DNA of 64,000 nt, taken from Vibrio zhanjiangensis (GTDB taxonomy: Bacteria > Pseudomonadota > Gammaproteobacteria > Enterobacterales > Vibrionaceae). Below the pieces are notes generated by a model. That model was not told where the DNA came from, did not search any database, and saw only the letters and a list, made by a program, of their open reading frames with translations. The position numbers and the translations under genes were made by a program. The DNA lies in NCBI RefSeq assembly GCF_030161235.1, contig NZ_BSPW01000021.1, positions 124,001 through 188,000 on the forward strand, written 5' to 3'. Shown one piece after another: positions 56,614 through 64,000 of this stretch. Positions within the stretch are counted from its first letter, which is position 1. Every line of letters begins with the position of its first letter.

Positions 56614-56824
56614 AAAAAAACACCGCCCTAGGGCGGTGCTAAACAATTTGACAGACAGGTCAAAAAATAAATACAGGAAGTATCGCTTCGACTCCAGTTA
56701 GAGAATCGAAACTTGGTAGAAATCTACCTAACTCGAAATACGAGTTTGCAAACACAACATCGCAGCAATATGCCAATTCATTCCCAGCAGGAATAAAGCC
56801 GTTCTGGTTCTCGCTGCAGGAAGA
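56614..56824 (-). ncRNA. gcvB: GcvB small regulatory RNA
   Basis: On the minus strand, divergent from gcvA as in E. coli, lies an RNA of about 211 bases. It has the GcvB landmarks in order: a start like CTTCCTG (56823-56817); the G/U-rich R1 seed GATGTTGTGTTTGC (56761-56748); a GGTAGATTTCTACC hairpin; CTTCCTGTATTTATT; CCTGTCTGTC; and the terminator AGCACCGCCCTAGGGCGGTG with seven T residues. GcvB uses Hfq to repress many amino-acid and peptide transporter mRNAs. The 5' end is estimated by analogy. Confidence 0.92.
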
Positions 56825-56910
56825 AATATAGAATTTCTCTAGCCTCTAAGCAATGGACATTTTATAATGTTTCAGATAAGAAAAACTAATCCAACTTGGA
56901 GCCAACTGAC

Positions 56911-57819
56911 ATGTCAAGAAGATTGCCCCCCTTAAACTCTCTTAAAGTGTTTGAGGCTGCTGCTCGCCACTTGAGCTTTACTCGATCAGCTGAAGAGTTA
57001 TTTGTGACTCAGGCTGCAGTAAGCCATCAGATAAAGGCATTGGAAGAGTATTTAGGCCTAAAATTATTTAGGCGACGCAATCGTTCCCTACTACTGACTG
57101 AGGAAGGACAAAGCTATTTTCTCGACATTAAAGATATTTTTACGTTACTCGCTGAGGCGACAGATAAAGTACTAGAACGCAGTGAAAAGGGAGCGTTAAC
57201 GATCAGTTTACCTCCTAGTTTTGCCATTCAGTGGTTGGTTCCTCGTCTGGCTGACTTTAACCAGCAAGAACCGGACATTGATGTTCGTATCAAAGCGGTC
57301 GACATGGATGAAGGGTCTCTAACCGATGACGTGGATGTGGCGATTTATTACGGGCGAGGTAATTGGCCAGGCCTTAGAGCTGATAAATTGTATCAAGAGT
57401 TCTTAATCCCCCTTTGCTCACCTTCTCTGCTTCTTGGAAACAAGTCATTGGAAACGTTAAGTGACTTAAAGCAGCATACTCTATTGCATGATACGTCGCG
57501 CAAAGATTGGAAACAGTTTGTCAAAGAATACGACATTGAAGGGATTAACGTTAATCATGGTCCAATTTTTAGTCATTCGACTATGGTTCTCCAAGCTGCC
57601 GCGCATGGTCAGGGAGTTGCACTAGGAAATAATGTTCTTGCACAGCCAGAAATGGAGGCTGGCCGCTTGATTGCGCCTTTTGATCAGGTTTTGGTTTCGA
57701 AGAATGCGTTTTACGTGGTGTGCCATGAAAAGCAGGCTGATATGGGACGAATTGCCACGTTTCGAGATTGGATGCTAGCGAAAGCGCAAAGTGAGCAAGA
57801 GGAGTTGTTGGATGAATGA
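56911..57819 (+). CDS. gcvA: LysR-type regulator GcvA
   Basis: The 302-residue regulator controls the glycine cleavage operon and activates gcvB. The N-terminal winged helix reads PLNSLKVFEAAARHLSFTRSAEELF followed by VTQAAVSHQIKALEEYLGLKLF. The periplasmic-binding-like effector domain has YGRGNWPGLRADKLY and FSHSTMVLQAAAHGQGVAL, nearly as in E. coli GcvA. ATG 56911 (MSRRLPPLNSL) is chosen over TTG 56896. A CTAAT-type GcvA core occurs just upstream (ACTAATCC). Confidence 0.95.
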   Translation: MSRRLPPLNSLKVFEAAARHLSFTRSAEELFVTQAAVSHQIKALEEYLGLKLFRRRNRSLLLTEEGQSYFLDIKDIFTLLAEATDKVLERSEKGALTISLPPSFAIQWLVPRLADFNQQEPDIDVRIKAVDMDEGSLTDDVDVAIYYGRGNWPGLRADKLYQEFLIPLCSPSLLLGNKSLETLSDLKQHTLLHDTSRKDWKQFVKEYDIEGINVNHGPIFSHSTMVLQAAAHGQGVALGNNVLAQPEMEAGRLIAPFDQVLVSKNAFYVVCHEKQADMGRIATFRDWMLAKAQSEQEELLDE

Positions 57820-58435
57820 TGTGTTGATTGATGGTGACCCAAATAGCCCTTTGTTTATTTTTGCTCATGGTGCAGGTGCGGGGATGGAACATGATTTTAT
57901 GGTTAAAGTCACTAAGGAATTGGTACATAGAGGTATTCAAGTGGTACGCTTTAACTTTCCGTACATGGTAAAGCGGTCTTGTGACGGTAAGCGCCGCCCA
58001 CCAGATAGAGCACCTAAGCTATTGGAAGCGTTTCGAGATGTGATTAATCAGTTTGCCGACAAGCCTGTTGTCATTGGGGGTAAATCGATGGGAGGAAGAA
58101 TGGCAAGTCTTTTAGCCTCAGATAATTTAGTGGCAGGAGTCGCCTGTCTAGGCTTTCCATTTCATCCACCGGGTAAGCCAGAAAATTACAAAGGGGAGCA
58201 TTTGGCGACGCTGGAGAAACCTTGTTTAATTGTTCAAGGTGAAAGAGATACCTTCGGCAGGCGTGAGGAATGTACGGGTTTTAAATTTTCTCAGCGAGTG
58301 GATATCCAGTTTATTGCCGATGGTGACCATAGTTTCAAGCCCCGAAAAAGCTCAGGACACAGTGAAGCTGAAAATATTACTGCCGCGGCGCAATATTTAG
58401 CTGACTTTATTTCGGGGGTATACAATGAAGGCTAA
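57812..58435 (+). CDS. Alpha/beta-hydrolase of the KANL3/Tex30 group
   Basis: The 207-residue protein has an HGAGAGMEHDF oxyanion loop, the nucleophile elbow VIGGKSMGGRMASLL and the catalytic His in ADGDHSFKPRKSSGHS. QGERDTFGRREE supplies the acidic residue. This matches the dienelactone-hydrolase-like family annotated KANL3/Tex30; its substrate is unknown. It overlaps gcvA by 8 bases (GAGGAG upstream of ATG 57812) and the next gene by 11, so the four genes gcvA to rlmM are coupled. Confidence 0.85.
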   Translation: MNDVLIDGDPNSPLFIFAHGAGAGMEHDFMVKVTKELVHRGIQVVRFNFPYMVKRSCDGKRRPPDRAPKLLEAFRDVINQFADKPVVIGGKSMGGRMASLLASDNLVAGVACLGFPFHPPGKPENYKGEHLATLEKPCLIVQGERDTFGRREECTGFKFSQRVDIQFIADGDHSFKPRKSSGHSEAENITAAAQYLADFISGVYNEG

Positions 58436-58823
58436 ATCCATACTTTGTTTTGGTGGGGTATTGGCGGGGCTTGGTGTTGCTTTAGGCGCATTCGCTGCCC
58501 ATGGTCTCAAAAAAGTATTACCTACGCAGATGCTTGATGTTTTTCACACTGGTGTTCAATATCAATTTATTCATGCTCTCGCGCTCCTAATCTGTGGCAT
58601 TTTGCTGACTTTGGAGCTTGCAGAGAAACCACAAAAATATTTCGCCCTTGCTGCTAATTGTTTTATTATCGGCATCTTTTGTTTTAGTGGCAGTCTTTAC
58701 GCTTTGGCATTGACTGGGGTGAGATGGTTCGGACCGGTTACTCCAATTGGCGGTTTCGCTTTTATGCTGGGTTGGGGGCTGTTTGTATTCGCAGCCATGC
58801 AGATTAAAAAGGTAAATCAGTGA
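58425..58823 (+). CDS. ygdD: DUF423 membrane protein (YgdD-like)
   Basis: The 132-residue protein has four membrane segments and the DUF423 opening [22 protein letters not shown], then [16 protein letters not shown] and [20 protein letters not shown]. Function is unknown. In E. coli ygdD lies between gcvA and rlmM, the same relation as here. It overlaps the hydrolase gene upstream by 11 bases and rlmM downstream by 4 (GTGA). Confidence 0.92.
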   Translation: MKAKSILCFGGVLAGLGVALGAFAAHGLKKVLPTQMLDVFHTGVQYQFIHALALLICGILLTLELAEKPQKYFALAANCFIIGIFCFSGSLYALALTGVRWFGPVTPIGGFAFMLGWGLFVFAAMQIKKVNQ

Positions 58824-59911
58824 AACATTTAATGCTCTATTGTCGCTCCGGTTTTGAGAAGGAGTGTGCTGGAGAAATTCAGGATCGCGCCACTCAGATT
58901 GAAGTGTTTGGTTTCCCTCGCTTAAAAAATAATACTGGTTACGTACTTTTTGAGTGCTACCAATCTGGTGATACAGAGCGCCTCTTAAAAGAGCTTGATT
59001 TTAAGTCTCTGATCTTTGCTCGTCAGATGTTTGTCGTTGCTACTGAGATTAAAGATCTTCCCCGTGAGGACCGTATTTCGCCCATTTTAGCCAGCTTGTC
59101 TGAGATCGCTGGTTTTCCCAAGTGTGGTGACATACGTATTGAAACGCCAGATACGAATGAAGCCAAAGAGTTGCTCAAATTTTGTCGAAAATTCACAGTA
59201 CCTATGCGCCAAGCTATGCGTGCTACAGGGCTTTTATTTGCCAAAGATAGTCCTAAAAAGCCTGTCTTACACCTCTGCTTTGTAGCATCAGGGCACTGTT
59301 TTATTGGTTATTCGCTCCCTAATAATAATTCACCCTTTTTTATGGGGATACCACGTCTTAAATTCCCGTCAGATGCACCAAGCCGCTCAACCTTAAAGCT
59401 TGAGGAAGCATTTCATGTTTTTATTCCTCGTGACGAGTGGGATGAGCGTTTGGCTCCGGGAATGTGGGGTGTTGATCTGGGGGCGTGTCCCGGCGGCTGG
59501 ACTTATCAGCTGGTCAAGCGTTCAATGTTTGTTCACGCAGTGGATAACGGTATGATGGCGGATAGTTTGATGGAAACAGGTCAAGTTAAACATCATCAAG
59601 AAGATGGGTTTAAGTTTGAGCCGGCGCGTAAAAATGTTACTTGGTTAATATGTGATATGGTGGAAAAGCCTTCTAGAGTCGCTCAGTTAATGGGCGAGTG
59701 GCTCATTTCGGGATGGGCAAAAGAAGCGATTTTTAACCTCAAATTACCGATGAAAGGCCGCTATGATGAAGTTTTAGAGGACATTGAAAATCTCAAATAC
59801 TTCCTGATTGAGAATAAAGTTAAGTTTAAGCTTCAAGCCAAGCACTTATACCATGATAGAGAAGAAATTACGGTACATGTACAGTGCCTTTCAAACATTT
59901 CACCTCGCTAA
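58820..59911 (+). CDS. rlmM: 23S rRNA 2'-O-ribose methyltransferase RlmM
   Basis: The 363-residue enzyme methylates the 2'-OH of C2498 in 23S rRNA with S-adenosylmethionine. An N-terminal THUMP-containing part (about 1-180, starting [17 protein letters not shown]) precedes the Rossmann methyltransferase with the SAM loop [34 protein letters not shown] and the catalytic Lys block [17 protein letters not shown] 58820 overlaps the ygdD stop. Confidence 0.95.
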   Translation: MKHLMLYCRSGFEKECAGEIQDRATQIEVFGFPRLKNNTGYVLFECYQSGDTERLLKELDFKSLIFARQMFVVATEIKDLPREDRISPILASLSEIAGFPKCGDIRIETPDTNEAKELLKFCRKFTVPMRQAMRATGLLFAKDSPKKPVLHLCFVASGHCFIGYSLPNNNSPFFMGIPRLKFPSDAPSRSTLKLEEAFHVFIPRDEWDERLAPGMWGVDLGACPGGWTYQLVKRSMFVHAVDNGMMADSLMETGQVKHHQEDGFKFEPARKNVTWLICDMVEKPSRVAQLMGEWLISGWAKEAIFNLKLPMKGRYDEVLEDIENLKYFLIENKVKFKLQAKHLYHDREEITVHVQCLSNISPR

Positions 59912-59939
59912 AAATAGAGTGTGGCTGGTGGAGGAATCT

Positions 59940-60728
59940 TCAATCAGCCTTCTCTCCTAGTACCTCTTGGTAGCGAATATCTTGTAGATTAAAACCAAGA
60001 GCCACATCTGTTTTTAGAGCGGAAACTTTCTTACACTGGCGAGCGGTATCAATGTGTTCATTGAGCTTTTTCCTATACTTTTCGGCGAGATCTTCAGAGG
60101 TATAGGCTTGTTCGATATCAGAATATGTTGTTAGTATTTCTTTTGCAGCTTTAGGTCCAATTCCAGGTACGCCAGAAATTTGACTTGAACTGATACCCAC
60201 GAGTCCCCAATAATCAGGGAGTTGCGATGGTTTCACGCCAAATTCTTTGTCGACGAAAGGAGCATCTAACCAGCGATGTTGGAAGTAATCGCGGATTTGG
60301 AGTCTCGGTGATAAGAGTTGGCAGTATCCTTTGTCTGTTGAAATAATAGTGACTTTTTGGTTGCGACTGGCGACTTTAACCGCCAGTGTCGCAATAAGGT
60401 CGTCTGCTTCATCGCCTGACGAGAGCAAAGAGTCGATCCCTAATTTCCACCATGCTTCTTGAATAGAGTCAAGCCCATCAAATAATGCTTGTGGCATAGG
60501 TTTTCGGTTACTTTTATAGTCACTTACTAGTTCCGCTCTCCATCCTCTTTGTTGAAGATGATGGTCAAAAACAGCAATTATATGTGTTGGTTGAGATTCA
60601 CTGATAATGTTGTTCAGGGTTCGAGAGGTGGTACTTATCGTTCTCGCGATATCATCCGGATTAGGTTGTGCTGAATGAACACGCCTAATGAGATTGAGTG
60701 CATCAATGATAACAAGATGAATAGACAT
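59940..60728 (-). CDS. xni: Flap endonuclease Xni (exonuclease IX)
   Basis: The 262-residue protein is related to the 5'-3' nuclease domain of DNA polymerase I. It has IIDALNLIRR at the start, AVFDHHLQQRGWRAELVSDYKSNR, SSGDEADDLIATLA and ISTDKGYCQLLS metal regions. The helix-hairpin-helix GVPGIGPKAAKEIL is present. ATG 60728 gives MSIHLVIIDALN; eight upstream codons are open but look like leader. It converges on rlmM with a 28-base gap. Confidence 0.93.
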   Translation of the reverse strand: MSIHLVIIDALNLIRRVHSAQPNPDDIARTISTTSRTLNNIISESQPTHIIAVFDHHLQQRGWRAELVSDYKSNRKPMPQALFDGLDSIQEAWWKLGIDSLLSSGDEADDLIATLAVKVASRNQKVTIISTDKGYCQLLSPRLQIRDYFQHRWLDAPFVDKEFGVKPSQLPDYWGLVGISSSQISGVPGIGPKAAKEILTTYSDIEQAYTSEDLAEKYRKKLNEHIDTARQCKKVSALKTDVALGFNLQDIRYQEVLGEKAD

Positions 60729-60838
60729 AGAAACCACAATAAGGGCTGACAAAGCCCTTATTGTAATGCATGAAGCGTAGAATGCTAGAGTCTGCTCCGT
60801 GTTTTAAATAAGCAGACCCAGTACATATTGTTACGCTA

Positions 60839-62203
60839 TTAGTCTTGAGTTTTTATCTTATAGCATGGCTCATAGGCACTACCACCAGGAAGTTTCATGC
60901 GATCTTGTTCAACAAAATCCCTGAGTAGCTTATCCATTTTTTTCATTAAAGCGGCATCACCATCTAGCGCAAATGGGCCAAAGCGTTCTATTTCTCGAAT
61001 CCCTTCTGCTTTAACGTTACCCGCAACGATTCCAGAAAAAGCTTGCCGTAGTGCTGCTGCAAGGTTTTCGGGACGCTGATTTAAGTGCAGATCTAAGCTC
61101 GCCATATTGTCGTGTGTGGGCTCGAAAGGTAGCTGAAACTCAGGCTCTATTTTGAGTGACCAGTTAAAGCTGTACGCATCACCGGTATCTTTACGGTACT
61201 GACGAACATCGGCCATTGCACTTTTCATTATCTTCGCCACTTTCTCAGGGTTATCAACCACAATTTGGTAGTGGCGCTGGGCATCTTTTCCAAGTGTTTC
61301 CCCAATGAACTTGTCGATTGAGCGGAAGTAGTCCTCACTTTCTTTTGGCCCAGTCAGTACGATTGGAAGAGGTTGTTCTGAGTTATCTGGGTGCATCATG
61401 ATACCCAGTATGTAGAGAAGTTCTTCTGCCGTTCCTGCTCCACCTGGAAAAATGACGATACCGTGTCCCATTCGGACGAAGGCTTCGAGCCTCTTTTCAA
61501 TATCAGGCATAATAACCAGTTCGTTCACTATTGGATTGGGTGGCTCAGCCGCAATGATTGAAGGCTCGGTTAGACCCAGATAGCGTTGATCGTAATAACG
61601 CTGCTTAGCATGACCAATAGCCGCTCCTTTCATTGGCCCTTCCATTGCTCCTGGCCCACAGCCAGTACAAATGTTGAGCTCTCTGAGTCCTAGTTCATGG
61701 CCAACTTCACGGGTGTATTGATATTCTGTCGCATTAATTGAGTGGCCGCCCCAGCATACGACAAGGTTTGGCTCTATACCGGGGGTGAGGGCGCCTGCAT
61801 TGCGCAATATACCAAAAACGAGGTTAGTGATGTGACTCGCATTGGTTAGGTTAAGGCGCTGATTGTCAGCTAAATGCATATTGACATAAACAATATCACG
61901 CAACACTGAGAATAGATGTTCTTGTATTCCTTTTATGATGTTGCCATCAACAAATGCATGCTCTGGAGCATTGCTGAGTTCAAGTTTGATACCGCGTTCA
62001 CGACGAACAACATTGACATCAAATGACTTGTATTTGTCGAGTAATTCTTTTGAGTTATCTGTGTGGCTACCAGAGTTCAGTACCGCGAGAGTACAGTTTC
62101 GGTATAGCTGATACAAATCACTAGCGGCAGTTTTTTTAAGACGCTCAACTTCTAGTTGAGAAAGCAAATCCATACTACCTGCGGGACTGATATGAGTGAT
62201 CAT
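60839..62203 (-). CDS. ppnN: Nucleotide 5'-monophosphate nucleosidase PpnN (YgdH)
   Basis: The 454-residue enzyme cleaves purine and pyrimidine monophosphates to base and ribose-5-phosphate. In E. coli it is stimulated by (p)ppGpp. The central LOG-type Rossmann domain has [18 protein letters not shown] and the active-site motif [18 protein letters not shown]. The flanking N- and C-terminal regions fit the long YgdH form. ATG 62203 lies five bases after AAGGAGG. E. coli also has ppnN near xni, supporting the call. Confidence 0.95.
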   Translation of the reverse strand: MITHISPAGSMDLLSQLEVERLKKTAASDLYQLYRNCTLAVLNSGSHTDNSKELLDKYKSFDVNVVRRERGIKLELSNAPEHAFVDGNIIKGIQEHLFSVLRDIVYVNMHLADNQRLNLTNASHITNLVFGILRNAGALTPGIEPNLVVCWGGHSINATEYQYTREVGHELGLRELNICTGCGPGAMEGPMKGAAIGHAKQRYYDQRYLGLTEPSIIAAEPPNPIVNELVIMPDIEKRLEAFVRMGHGIVIFPGGAGTAEELLYILGIMMHPDNSEQPLPIVLTGPKESEDYFRSIDKFIGETLGKDAQRHYQIVVDNPEKVAKIMKSAMADVRQYRKDTGDAYSFNWSLKIEPEFQLPFEPTHDNMASLDLHLNQRPENLAAALRQAFSGIVAGNVKAEGIREIERFGPFALDGDAALMKKMDKLLRDFVEQDRMKLPGGSAYEPCYKIKTQD

Positions 62204-62583
62204 AGCGACCTCCTTGATGAGAGATAATTTTCCCTGCAATACATCATGTTGTGGGTATGTCTCGTGATGAAAACGGTTTTAATCTAGTAGGTAAAATTCA
62301 AGAGACTTTTCTAAGCTTAGCACGCTTTGACAATAAATAAAGGCTAACTGATTGATATATATACACCAATAGCATTAGTGATAGAAAGGTTAAAGTGTTT
62401 TTTGCTCGATAGGGAAGGACTCCAAGTCTGCCGATTTGATTGAATTCATTGTAAATACGAACATACATCTAGCAGTAGATGGCTTTGGCTAGCAATACAG
62501 ATTCTTCTGTTTACGTGTTAAGTGGCCAGATTATTTTTTGTCAGGCACACAAGGTGCGTGCCTAAATTAGGGTGTAATGCTTC
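62204..62583. other. Intergenic region between ppnN and the TPR gene
   Basis: No coding frame is supported. It contains the ppnN promoter region. A small hairpin AGGCAC (62543-62548) / GTGCCT (62558-62563) lies 20 bases after the TPR gene stop, without a T-run. Confidence 0.4.
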
Positions 62584-63999
62584 TCAACCTTTGAGTAGTT
62601 TTTTGATGTTTTCTTCATTGGGATACGATGAATGAACTTTGATAAGCCCTTGGTTAATCGAATGTTTACAAGCTTTTCGGATGTTTCCTGTTGCTAAACT
62701 AGCCGCTGGTGCATTTTTTATCGCTTTTAAATACACCCATTGGCTAGTATTTTCTTCCATACTCAAAGTTCGCGCTGCATTTGTCGACATGAGAAGAATA
62801 TCGAGCAGCTCTTTGTCATTGATTGCTGTGTATGCGCGAGGCAAAAATGGGTAGTCTGCCATTCCAATTCTGATGATATTGCTAAGGCCATATTTTTGAG
62901 TAAATTCATTCACCCATGTTTGGATTTTTTCAAACACTTGTTCAGGTTTTGTGGTGTGACCATTATCCGGTTCAATATAGAGTAAATTCGCATCTGAGAA
63001 ATGGTATACGCGAGCCGGGTGTTCGATTTTTTGTTTGAGAAATAGCCCAAAAGATTTTTCAATTTTTAATCCTTCAGTGTAACCGTGTTGAAGAGATAAA
63101 TTGCGCAGAAACGGCAAGTCGATCATCACAAAATGTAATCTGTCACTGAGTGGCTCATGAATTAGATCACCTGCATGCCATTTCTCAAAATTATGGCTAC
63201 TTGCTTCCAAGGACGCTGGTAACTTTACATTTAGCATTCGAAGGTTTTTCAGGCCTGAACGTGAATGAGCGTAAAGCTCGCCATTGAGCTCATCGATCTC
63301 CTCTTTCTGAATGCGGATAATATGTCCGCGGCGGAGTAAGAAAACAAAAAGCAATGCACAAGTGACGAATAAGGTTAGGGAGATCTTTTGAAATTTATGA
63401 TACTCATTTTCAGTTTTTTTAAGTTGTTCCTTTTGGCCCACTAGATGCAGTGTTTGTTCAACCACGTCCTTCTGTTGTCTAAAATCATCTTCATTAATGA
63501 GGTTGAGTTCTTGCTGCTCAATTGCGGCCAGTGCATTATATTGCTGGAGGTTGCGCAGAGCTTGCTTGTAGTTGCCAAGCAGCTCGTTGCCTTGGTTAAG
63601 CAGTTGATAGGCCGTTTTCTCTAAACTTAAGTCCTTAAGTTCTAGTGCAATGTTCAATGCTTGATTGGCTTTTTCTACCACATCTTCAGGTTTGCCTTGA
63701 TGCGTTGCTAGTCCCGCTTCAAGCAGAAGAGATTTTGCTTGTAATGTAGGAATGTCGATGTACTTCAACAGCTCTTGTGCACGTGTTAAATATTGTTTAG
63801 CGAGTGGGAAGTTAACGAGTTGCAAGTAAGTTGATGCGAGAGCAAGACGAATGTCGACGATATTTTCAATATTGTTTTGTACTCGTTCGTGGTCAATGGC
63901 ATTGAAATAGTGAACCAATGCAAGATTGTATTTTCCCTGGAGATAATAGATATCCCCCATGCGTTTGAGTATCGGCGGCAGAAGAGGAGAGCTTTCGTA
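62584..63999 (-). CDS. TPR protein with membrane segment and degenerate GGDEF-like domain, N-terminus cut by the window edge
   Basis: The frame is open past the right edge (YESSPLLPPILKR precedes the first internal ATG), so the true start is outside. About 471 residues remain. The visible first half is tetratricopeptide-like (DIYYLQGKYNLALVHYFNAI, LALASTYLQLVNFPLAKQYL). A coiled-coil stretch and one membrane segment (KISLTLFVTCALLFVFLLRR) follow. The C-terminal part resembles a diguanylate cyclase fold, but the place of GGDEF reads FSDANLLYIEP, so catalysis is unlikely. It may be a c-di-GMP-independent sensory or scaffold protein; no name can be given. Confidence 0.75.
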   Translation of the reverse strand, partial: YESSPLLPPILKRMGDIYYLQGKYNLALVHYFNAIDHERVQNNIENIVDIRLALASTYLQLVNFPLAKQYLTRAQELLKYIDIPTLQAKSLLLEAGLATHQGKPEDVVEKANQALNIALELKDLSLEKTAYQLLNQGNELLGNYKQALRNLQQYNALAAIEQQELNLINEDDFRQQKDVVEQTLHLVGQKEQLKKTENEYHKFQKISLTLFVTCALLFVFLLRRGHIIRIQKEEIDELNGELYAHSRSGLKNLRMLNVKLPASLEASSHNFEKWHAGDLIHEPLSDRLHFVMIDLPFLRNLSLQHGYTEGLKIEKSFGLFLKQKIEHPARVYHFSDANLLYIEPDNGHTTKPEQVFEKIQTWVNEFTQKYGLSNIIRIGMADYPFLPRAYTAINDKELLDILLMSTNAARTLSMEENTSQWVYLKAIKNAPAASLATGNIRKACKHSINQGLIKVHSSYPNEENIKKLLKG

Positions 64000-64000
64000 A

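Noticed and set aside
1..64000. CRISPR arrays, tRNA or rRNA genes, complete insertion sequences
   Set aside because: No regularly spaced repeats, cloverleaf-type genes, rRNA sequence or transposase genes were recognised.

Overview
The window is a stretch of a Vibrio-type gammaproteobacterial main chromosome. The evidence is a PomA/PomB sodium-type flagellar stator pair beside xseB-ispA-dxs and thiI, a GH20 chitobiase lipoprotein close to a nagA-nagC / nagE GlcNAc locus, SeqA next to a YbfF-type esterase and Pgm, and a GcvB small RNA divergent from gcvA. I cannot name the species. No rRNA, tRNA, CRISPR array or complete insertion sequence was seen.

Region 1 (1-9.8 kb) is the accessory part. 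After the 3' end of an AbgT-family transporter come: (a) an AT-rich two-gene membrane-protein cassette of unknown function (1279-2405); (b) a candidate type VI secretion effector with an arginine-rich N-terminus, a peptidoglycan-binding domain and a GH19-type lytic domain, overlapping by ATGA a small secreted protein that looks like its immunity factor (2668-4400); (c) a row of small secreted or membrane proteins, including an LprI-like lysozyme-inhibitor relative and a pseudogene with two in-frame stops (4690-7131); and (d) an RtcB2-PrfH RNA-repair and ribosome-rescue pair (7441-9233). The whole looks like a competition/defence island: a cell-wall-attacking effector, a bank of envelope proteins that could give immunity, and a module that repairs damaged decoding centres.

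Region 2 (9.8-35 kb) is core genome with a chitin/GlcNAc theme: rluF, smrA, a DUF3149 micro-protein, a TraB/GumN protein, chitobiase, a peptide permease, asnB, a CPA2 antiporter, nagC-nagA facing nagE across a CRP-like site, glnS, fur, a DUF4442 protein, fldA, DUF2788, ybfF, seqA, pgm, DUF1853 and a Nif3/YbgI protein.

Region 3 (34.7-46.1 kb) is the TCA block: gltA divergent from sdhCDAB-sucABCD, with strong intercistronic hairpins between sdhB and sucA and between sucB and sucC.

Region 4 (46-64 kb) is core housekeeping: a coiled-coil protein, a GNAT acetyltransferase, DUF3301/DUF3549, yqcC-truC, dxs-ispA-xseB, pomAB, thiI, GcvB sRNA, gcvA with an overlapping run of an alpha/beta hydrolase, a DUF423 protein and rlmM, then xni, ppnN, and a TPR protein with a degenerate GGDEF-like C-terminus cut by the right edge.
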